A stretch of 11,105 bases of DNA, from NCBI GenBank assembly GCA_014804185.1, contig JAAVAG010000214.1, forward strand, positions 1-11,105. Direction: 5' to 3'. Shown here piece after piece: positions 6,502-11,105 of the stretch. The stretch comes from Lachnospiraceae bacterium. GTDB lineage: Bacteria; Bacillota; Clostridia; Lachnospirales; Lachnospiraceae. Each line of letters starts with the position of its first letter. Position 1 is the first letter of the stretch. A program made the position numbers and the translations under genes. Under the pieces are notes generated by a model. The model had not been told where the DNA came from. It searched no databases and saw nothing but the letters and a program-made list of their open reading frames with translations.

Positions 6502-7631
6502 TATCTGCCACCTCCTGAATAACGGATTCTCGGATCCAGGAATGCCAGAACAATATCGGAGAGTAAGATACCGACGACAACCAGAACCGCCTGAACCATT
6601 ACGATTGCGCCTGCAAGGTACATATCCTGCGCCTGGAGAGCCTTAAAGAGTACCGGCCCCTGAATCTGCATGTTCAGCACCATGGCGGTTACCGTAGAGC
6701 CGGAAAACAGGCTGGAGAGAACGCCGCCCAGACCGGATACGGTGGGATTGATGGCCGCGCGGAAACAGTATTTCATAACGATGGTTCGCTCCGGAACACC
6801 TTTTGCCCTTGCGGTCAGAGTGTACTGCTGTGCAACCTCATCCAGCATCTGTGCGCGCACGGAACGGATGATGCCGCAGGTGCCGCTGGTGCCGATGACA
6901 ATAATCGGGATGATCATTCTCTTTAGGAACTCGCCGAAGTTATATAAATGAACGCCGTTTTGCAGCATTTCCTGGGAAAACAGACCTACATTCGCGTTTC
7001 CTGTCCACTTATAGGACAGGTACATCAGCACAATTGCCAGGATAAAGTTTGGTATTGCCGCCCCCAGGAATCCTATGATGGAGGAAATGTAATCCCCCAC
7101 GGAATACTGGTGGGTGGAGGCATAGACGGCAATCGGCAGAGACACCGCATACTGGAAGATCATGATAATGGCCGTAACCAGAATTGTGAGTCCGAGACGG
7201 TCGTTCACCACATCCCACACATCCCTGCCATAGGCAAAGGAATACTTCCAGTTGTGATGTGATCCGTACAGTCTGTAATAGGTGGAATCCGTAGGAGTCC
7301 AGATAATATCTTTAACCCATTTGAAATACTGTTCATAGACGGGCAGATCCAGTCCGTAATCTGCACGGAGCTGTGCGGCGTAATCCGCATCCACGAACTC
7401 TCCCTCCGATGCAAGCGCCGCAATATGGGCGGATACATAATCCCCTGGGGGGAGCTGGATGACAAAGAAAACCAAAACCGAAATCAGGAGCAATGTCGGG
7501 ATGAACATCAGAACTCGTTTCACGATGTACTGAACAAGATCCTTTTTAAAAAAATCTCCCACGGCCTCCAGCAGGGGTTTCTTCGGACTGGCTTCAGTCA
7601 TAAGTTCTGATTTGTACGCATTTTCTTCCAT
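6501..7631 (-). CDS. oppB: oligopeptide-type ABC transporter permease OppB
   Basis: A 376-aa membrane permease paired with OppC. It has an N-terminal cytoplasmic extension of about 35 residues, then a first span about 37-59 ending in the family-typical QLPPGDYV (59-66), and an outer loop about 61-145 containing the frequent LRADYGLDLPVYEQYFKW (88-105). Core spans lie near 147-170, 182-206, 237-255 and 338-362. The coupling loop is YTLTARAKGVPERTIVMKY (270-288), followed by RAAINP (291-296). The C-terminus DPRIRY (366-371) is characteristic of OppB/DppB. Start ATG 7631 follows AGAAAGGG by 8 nt. The gene lies behind a terminator downstream of oppA, so its expression depends on read-through or on a promoter I could not see. 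Confidence 0.94.
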   Translation of the reverse strand: MEENAYKSELMTEASPKKPLLEAVGDFFKKDLVQYIVKRVLMFIPTLLLISVLVFFVIQLPPGDYVSAHIAALASEGEFVDADYAAQLRADYGLDLPVYEQYFKWVKDIIWTPTDSTYYRLYGSHHNWKYSFAYGRDVWDVVNDRLGLTILVTAIIMIFQYAVSLPIAVYASTHQYSVGDYISSIIGFLGAAIPNFILAIVLMYLSYKWTGNANVGLFSQEMLQNGVHLYNFGEFLKRMIIPIIVIGTSGTCGIIRSVRAQMLDEVAQQYTLTARAKGVPERTIVMKYCFRAAINPTVSGLGGVLSSLFSGSTVTAMVLNMQIQGPVLFKALQAQDMYLAGAIVMVQAVLVVVGILLSDIVLAFLDPRIRYSGGGR

Positions 7632-7648
7632 AAGAAATACCCTTTCTT

Positions 7649-7688
7649 AAAAAACCGGAGACGTGGGAACCGGGTTCCCCGCCTCCGG
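7649..7688 (-). terminator. intercistronic terminator between oppA and oppB
   Basis: On the - strand, 28 nt after the oppA stop, CCGGAG (7688-7683) pairs with CTCCGG (7660-7655). The stem continues inward through GGGAA/TTCCC with one wobble pair and one bulged A. It is followed directly by six T (7654-7649). This has the form of an intrinsic terminator and would let most transcripts carry only oppA, giving binding protein in excess of the transporter. Confidence 0.85.
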
Positions 7689-7715
7689 AAATCATTATTG
7701 GTGTCCGCTTCTTAT

Positions 7716-9767
7716 TTATTCTGTTTTGAACAGTGTCCAGTAGTGAACGATGTTCGCATACTGATACAAATCATCTGATACTAAAACTTCAGGGTAGTTG
7801 TGAATCTTGGAGTTGACCAGGATGTATTCACCCTCTGCTTTCAGGTATGCGATGGTCCAGAGATTTTCCTTGTGGATGTTGTAGATATCCAGGTTGTACT
7901 GATCTCTTTCGGCCGAATCAGGAGTGGAATTCCACTTTTCATAGATTTCAACCAGCTTTGCCATATCGCCTGTAGGCTCTACGCCCTGTTCTCCGTTGGT
8001 TCCATAGTAAGTGCCGTAATCACCGTACCACTCTGCCGACTGGGCAATGGGAACGAACGGCTGCACTCTGGATTTCATGGAAAGACCGCCGATGGAAGTG
8101 TGGGGGCCCAGTACAGCATACCAGTCATTATTGTCAATTTCCTGATCGAAAGCGGATACTTCGATGTCCTTGGTGGCACATTTAATGCCCACTGCGTTGT
8201 AATACTGCTCCAGAACCGGGTATGCGGCGTCAGCGCCGGAATCAGTGTAGGTATAAATGGTAAGAACGAAATCAGAACCATCAGCAAAATCGTAGAAACC
8301 GTCACTGCCCATTACAAGACCGCACTCCTCCAGAAGCGCCTTGGCGCCATTCACATCATATTCCGTCCATTTCTTTTCCCACTCCGCGTCATAACCGAAG
8401 TTACCTTCCGAGGGAGCGCACTGGCCGGGCTCCAGGAATCCTTCTGTCAGAAGGCCGGAAACCTGCTCACGATCCACACAGATGGAGATAGCCTGACGGA
8501 ACTTGCTGTTGGCAAACAGTTCCGCGTAGTTTGCATCCTTACAGGTGTAGTTGAAAGTAATCTGGTAAGCGCCCCAGTTCGTGCTGGAAAAAGTACGAAG
8601 CTGTACCTGATCGCCAAGATCAGAAAGAATGGAAGCGATATCCTGCATTGCTACTCCAAGGATATCAATTTCGCCGGAACGGAGCATCAGTTGATCCTGT
8701 CCGTCTTCGGAGGTGGAGTTGTAGTGAATCTCATCACAGTAGGGAAGCTGCTGTCCCTGGGCGTCCACTTTCCAGAAGTAAGGGTTGCGCTCCAGAATGC
8801 AGAGCTGAGCGTCTCTGGAGTTGTTGCCTTCCTTGGTGGTCAGTACATAGGAGTTCAGAGTGGGAATGCCATCCTCGTTCCACCAGTAGTAAGCTACAGC
8901 CTTGCCAAGGTCGCTGACAGTAGCCGCGTCAATGCCTTTTGCCTGTGCGTTGAGAAGAACCGTCTCATCGTCAAGTCCTGTCTTTTCCCAGTAAGGGTTC
9001 TCTACATAGATGGAATCCGGGATCAGGTCAGACAGGTAGTGTTCGGGAGCCCAGCACCATTTGAAATCGCCGTTCTCGATAAAGTCAGCGGGGAACTTGG
9101 GGTTGGTAAAAGTCCAGGTCACGGTGTAAGCGTCAACCTTCTCCAGATTTGCCCATGTTTCTTCTCCGTCTTTCAGACATGCCCAGCTCTTCTTGGTGTC
9201 ATAGTTGGTGAGATGGCACATATAATACCAGAAAGTGATGTCATCCGCATCGAAATCCTCGCCGTCGGACCACTTCATGCCTTCTCTGAGATAGAAAGTC
9301 CATACGGTGTAATCATCATTGTGCGCATAGTCCTTGATGACATTGGGATAGTAGGTTCCGTCGATATTATAGCGGATGATACTCTCCATTACCTGCCTGG
9401 ACAGGCCCCAGCTGCCGCCTGCACCGGGAAGGTTGATAACGCCGCCGTATGTACCGATCTCCAGGGGATCTCCCGCCGCGTCGGTGGTATCCACAAACAC
9501 ATCCGACTCTACCGGAAGTCTGTCTGTGACCGCGGGGAGCGATCCTGCCGTTACCAGATCCGCAAGCATCGGCGCCTCGCTGAACCCTTCGGTTGCTACA
9601 TCTGCAGGTGTGGTATCCCCCGGCGTCTCATCGGAGCCCGATGGCTGCTGTGAGTCTTCTACGGAATCGGACGGATTGTTGTTCTGTGTGTCATCCGAGT
9701 CGCCGCAGGCCGCCAGAGAAAGAACCATTGTGCCCGCTAAAAGCAAGGCAATCAATTTCTTTTTCAT
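7716..9767 (-). CDS. oppA: Opp-type ABC transporter substrate-binding lipoprotein (OppA-like)
   Basis: A 683-aa extracellular solute-binding protein (SBP_bac_5 family) that captures the cargo and delivers it to OppBC. It has a lipoprotein signal peptide with basic start MKKK and lipobox LAA-C (lipidated Cys21), then an acidic Ser/Asp/Pro linker (about 22-58). SEAPMLADLVTAGSLPAV (63-80), DRLPVES (82-88) and IGTYGGVINLPG (104-115) open the mature domain; FYLREGMKWSDGEDFDADDI (158-177) is the family signature. At 683 aa it is longer than classic OppA (about 540) and resembles large clostridial and thermophile relatives, some of which bind oligosaccharides. Cargo is therefore uncertain. AGGAGG lies about 7 nt before ATG 9767. 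The gene has its own promoter and a terminator after it. The opposite strand contains a 617-codon open frame, treated as a shadow. Confidence 0.92.
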   Translation of the reverse strand: MKKKLIALLLAGTMVLSLAACGDSDDTQNNNPSDSVEDSQQPSGSDETPGDTTPADVATEGFSEAPMLADLVTAGSLPAVTDRLPVESDVFVDTTDAAGDPLEIGTYGGVINLPGAGGSWGLSRQVMESIIRYNIDGTYYPNVIKDYAHNDDYTVWTFYLREGMKWSDGEDFDADDITFWYYMCHLTNYDTKKSWACLKDGEETWANLEKVDAYTVTWTFTNPKFPADFIENGDFKWCWAPEHYLSDLIPDSIYVENPYWEKTGLDDETVLLNAQAKGIDAATVSDLGKAVAYYWWNEDGIPTLNSYVLTTKEGNNSRDAQLCILERNPYFWKVDAQGQQLPYCDEIHYNSTSEDGQDQLMLRSGEIDILGVAMQDIASILSDLGDQVQLRTFSSTNWGAYQITFNYTCKDANYAELFANSKFRQAISICVDREQVSGLLTEGFLEPGQCAPSEGNFGYDAEWEKKWTEYDVNGAKALLEECGLVMGSDGFYDFADGSDFVLTIYTYTDSGADAAYPVLEQYYNAVGIKCATKDIEVSAFDQEIDNNDWYAVLGPHTSIGGLSMKSRVQPFVPIAQSAEWYGDYGTYYGTNGEQGVEPTGDMAKLVEIYEKWNSTPDSAERDQYNLDIYNIHKENLWTIAYLKAEGEYILVNSKIHNYPEVLVSDDLYQYANIVHYWTLFKTE

Positions 9768-9791
9768 AAAAATTCCTCCTTCATCAATTTA

Positions 9792-9815
9792 GAAATGTTT
9801 TGCTACTGACATTTC
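9792..9815. promoter_or_regulatory. candidate operator, inverted repeat in the oppA leader
   Basis: GAAATGT (9792-9798) and ACATTTC (9809-9815) form a perfect 7-bp inverted repeat around 10 bases. It lies at or just after the expected transcription start of oppA (about 9816), where a bound repressor would block transcription. The 10-nt gap fits a dimeric helix-turn-helix protein or, less likely, an RNA hairpin. No binding protein is shown by sequence alone. Confidence 0.4.
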
Positions 9816-9822
9816 CAGATTG

Positions 9823-9851
9823 AGTATAGCAATTTTGCCTAAAAAAGTCAA
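9823..9851 (-). promoter_or_regulatory. oppA promoter (sigma-A type)
   Basis: On the - strand, TTGACT (9851-9846) and TATACT (9828-9823) are separated by 17 nt, each hexamer one base from consensus. Transcription should start near 9816, giving a leader of about 50 nt before the oppA ATG. The 166-bp gap between oppA and the regulator gene holds this promoter and no gene I can support; no strong terminator for the regulator operon is visible in it. Confidence 0.85.
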
Positions 9852-9933
9852 CACACATGAAGAAAAACTTGTTAAAACGCCCGATGAGATTGGGGAATGG
9901 AATGAGAGGGTTGTCATTATTACATATATTTGA

Positions 9934-10503
9934 CTATTTTTCCGTATCGGCAGTGAAAATTCGCCAATACCCCCTTTCGTCCCGGCTCATTAACCTTTCG
10001 GCAATCATATCGCGCCGGATGGTACAGAAATCGTCGTGAAAATCAGCAATGATAATATTGACTTCCCGCTCTGAGTAAATTTTATCCTTTTCAAATGCTT
10101 TTACAATTTCTTCCAGTACGATACGCTCTTTTTTTCTCTGCGCCGGGATGGATTTCAGCTTTCCGTATTCAAAAAAAGAATCGATTACTTTCTGGCGGTA
10201 TTCCTGTTCCCGCCTGGTCTGGAGATCCGCTTCGTCCGACGGCTCCGTCAGTATGGTGAGAATTGTCATCGCAAATGTTTCCCGGCAGAGGGAATACATG
10301 GTATAATACTGCGTTTTACAGGAACTGACGGCGCCCACCTCCGACAGCTTTTTCAGGTGAAAGGAAATTGTCGCGGGCGTAAGGTTCAGGCGCTCGGCCA
10401 GACGCTCCACATACATATCTTCTATTGCCAGGGATTTTAAAATCTGCAGTCTGGATTTGTCCGCCAGGCATTTGAAAAGAGCAATTGCATTTTCTTCCGT
10501 CAT
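9934..10503 (-). CDS. ArsR-family transcriptional regulator with C-terminal DUF2087
   Basis: A 189-aa cytoplasmic DNA-binding protein. Residues about 1-75 form an ArsR-type winged helix: ALFKCLADKSRLQILKSL (8-25), then recognition region LAERLNLTPATISFHLKKLS (35-54) and a wing near 58-72. Residues about 112-182 match DUF2087, visible as FEYGKLKSIPAQRKKERIVL (111-130), IYSEREVNIIIADFHDD (142-158) and RRDMIAERLMSRDERGYW (163-180). The metal-site motif ELCVC of arsenic/cadmium sensors is absent, so metal sensing by that site is unlikely; DUF2087 may sense another signal. ATG 10503 is chosen because GGAGG sits 8 nt upstream and ATGA overlaps the stop of the preceding gene; an in-frame ATG at 10518 lacks a site. 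As the gene just upstream of oppA, it is a plausible but unproven regulator of the importer and of itself. Confidence 0.88.
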   Translation of the reverse strand: MTEENAIALFKCLADKSRLQILKSLAIEDMYVERLAERLNLTPATISFHLKKLSEVGAVSSCKTQYYTMYSLCRETFAMTILTILTEPSDEADLQTRREQEYRQKVIDSFFEYGKLKSIPAQRKKERIVLEEIVKAFEKDKIYSEREVNIIIADFHDDFCTIRRDMIAERLMSRDERGYWRIFTADTEK

Positions 10504-10871
10504 ATCGTTGTCCTCCATGTTTTGTCAAAGAAACTCCGGATCTCGTCCACGACTTCCAGTTTTACCTGCTCCTGCAGGATCCGCCTTTCATCCCGGTGCT
10601 CCGTGGCTTTTGCAAGAGCCGCTTTCCAGGTTTCCGCGATGGTTGTCATCCTGTTGTCAAAAAATCTGATCTGATCTTCCTCTGCCGTGGATATGCGTGC
10701 GGAAGCCTGAAAAATTGTCTTGAACATCTGGAAGATGTTCGCCCTGATTTTCTCAAAATCCGCTTCGTCTTTTCGCTGGTCTTTTGTCAGCCGGTTGATG
10801 TTTTCCTGTACGGCGCGGGTGCGCTCGTCCAGATATGTGATAAAACTTTCTTTTTTCGTGATTTGCATCAT
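10500..10871 (-). CDS. small charged helical protein, unknown function
   Basis: A 123-aa cytoplasmic protein with no signal peptide or membrane span. Most of it reads as long amphipathic helices rich in Glu, Lys, Arg and Gln (for example TYLDERTRAVQENINRLTKD, 12-31, and about 76-112), so a coiled coil or helical bundle is likely. I do not recognise the family. GAGGAGG lies 7 nt before ATG 10871, and a perfect consensus promoter lies about 45 nt further up. Its stop overlaps the regulator start by ATGA, which suggests translational coupling and a linked role, such as partner or effector of the ArsR-DUF2087 protein. That link is inference from the overlap only. Confidence 0.8.
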   Translation of the reverse strand: MMQITKKESFITYLDERTRAVQENINRLTKDQRKDEADFEKIRANIFQMFKTIFQASARISTAEEDQIRFFDNRMTTIAETWKAALAKATEHRDERRILQEQVKLEVVDEIRSFFDKTWRTTI

Positions 10872-10915
10872 GCTATTTCCTCCTCGCCCTTATGCTATGC
10901 ATCATGGTAAAATTG

Positions 10916-10944
10916 ATTATACATATATAAATGAAATGTGTCAA
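10916..10944 (-). promoter_or_regulatory. consensus promoter of the helical-protein/ArsR operon
   Basis: On the - strand, TTGACA (10944-10939) and TATAAT (10921-10916) are separated by exactly 17 nt, both perfect consensus. Expected start is near 10909, giving a leader of about 38 nt. The spacer contains ACAT and ATGT as an interrupted inverted repeat and GAAATGT (10933-10939), the same 7-mer as in the candidate oppA operator. Such a strong promoter would normally need repression, fitting autoregulation by the ArsR protein (inference). Confidence 0.9.
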
Positions 10945-10954
10945 TATTTAATTA

Positions 10955-11001
10955 GATAAATATAAAATTAAATAGAAAAGAAATTGATGATAAATATAAA
11001 A
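10955..11001. repeat. 13-bp direct repeat in AT-rich DNA
   Basis: GATAAATATAAAA occurs at 10955-10967 and again at 10989-11001, 34 bp apart start to start, just upstream of the regulator promoter. The spacing is near three helical turns, so a protein could meet both copies on one face. In DNA this rich in A and T the repeat may be chance. Confidence 0.35.
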
Positions 11002-11011
11002 ATGAATGTTG

Positions 11012-11098
11012 CATACAGGGAGGGAATTTGAACAGGCGCTTGCCAGTTTGACGGTATTTGGATAAAATAGAAGAAACTGTCATCCCTGTATGTTTTTT
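11012..11098 (+). terminator. long-range inverted repeat with T6 tail, possible structured RNA or terminator
   Basis: CATACAGGGA (11012-11021) is perfectly complementary to TCCCTGTATG (11083-11092), which is followed by six T (11093-11098). The 61-nt interior has smaller pairings: GGC/GCC around GCTT (11035-11044), extended by AAC/GTT, and an alternative CAGTTT/AAACTG (11044-11049 with 11074-11079). Read on the + strand this has the form of a branched RNA ending in a terminator. No clear + promoter is seen in the AT-rich stretch before it (10945-11010), and the window ends soon after. Confidence 0.4.
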
Positions 11099-11105
11099 CA
11101 GGGCG

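Noticed and set aside
7800..9653. 617-codon open frame on the + strand opposite oppA
   Set aside because: It lies fully antisense to a well-supported lipoprotein gene with signal peptide, ribosome binding site and promoter. Its translation shows no recognisable domain, and no start signal was seen. It reflects codon composition of oppA.
10485..10910. 141-codon + strand frame opposite the helical-protein gene
   Set aside because: The - strand gene has a strong ribosome binding site, consensus promoter and ATGA coupling. The + frame has none and runs through the promoter region.
1..11105. CRISPR array, tRNA, rRNA, insertion sequence or integrase
   Set aside because: No regularly spaced repeats, cloverleaf-like gene, rRNA sequence or transposase/recombinase-like protein was seen on either strand.

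Overview
The window looks like chromosomal DNA of an anaerobic Gram-positive Firmicute, most likely a clostridial gut bacterium of the Lachnospiraceae type. The basis is the strong AGGAGG-type ribosome binding sites, intermediate GC content, two near-perfect sigma-70/sigma-A promoters, lipoprotein signal peptides, and proteins that read like Lachnospiraceae families. This taxonomic call is inference; no marker gene is present.

Left third (1-3110, + strand). After the tail of a possible preceding gene come four closely spaced genes. They encode a 192-aa protein that matches only the first part of MreB (a 'half actin' without nucleotide-binding motifs), a 219-aa lipoprotein of unknown function, a 188-aa unknown protein with a faint ADP-ribosyltransferase-like N-terminus, and a GNAT acetyltransferase joined in frame to a nitroreductase. 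The GNAT-nitroreductase joint still carries a ribosome binding site and ATG. It also has a six-A run in which loss of one A would recreate two separate genes. This block ends at a perfect 14-bp hairpin (3138-3168), which is oriented mainly as the terminator of the opposing operon.

Middle (3183-9851, - strand). This is a complete Opp/Dpp-type ABC importer in the order oppA-oppB-oppC-oppD-oppF, with its own promoter (TTGACT-17-TATACT, 9851-9823). The oppA lipoprotein gene is followed by a strong intrinsic terminator before oppB, which should make the binding protein more abundant than the membrane complex. oppB/oppC and oppD/oppF overlap by 1 and 4 nt. Sequence around the mature OppA N-terminus resembles Opp-family binding proteins that take oligosaccharides in other bacteria, so the cargo may be peptide or sugar.

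Right end (9934-11105, - strand). A two-gene operon with a perfect consensus promoter (TTGACA-17-TATAAT, 10944-10916) encodes a 123-aa charged helical protein and an ArsR-type repressor with a C-terminal DUF2087 domain, overlapping by ATGA. It lies directly upstream of oppA in the same direction and is a candidate local regulator. The last 90 bases hold a long-range inverted repeat followed by six T, possibly a structured RNA or terminator read on the + strand.

Nothing in the window amounts to a clearly new multi-gene system. The best leads are the stand-alone half-MreB cassette, the slippage-prone GNAT-nitroreductase fusion, and the ArsR-DUF2087/helical-protein pair beside the importer.
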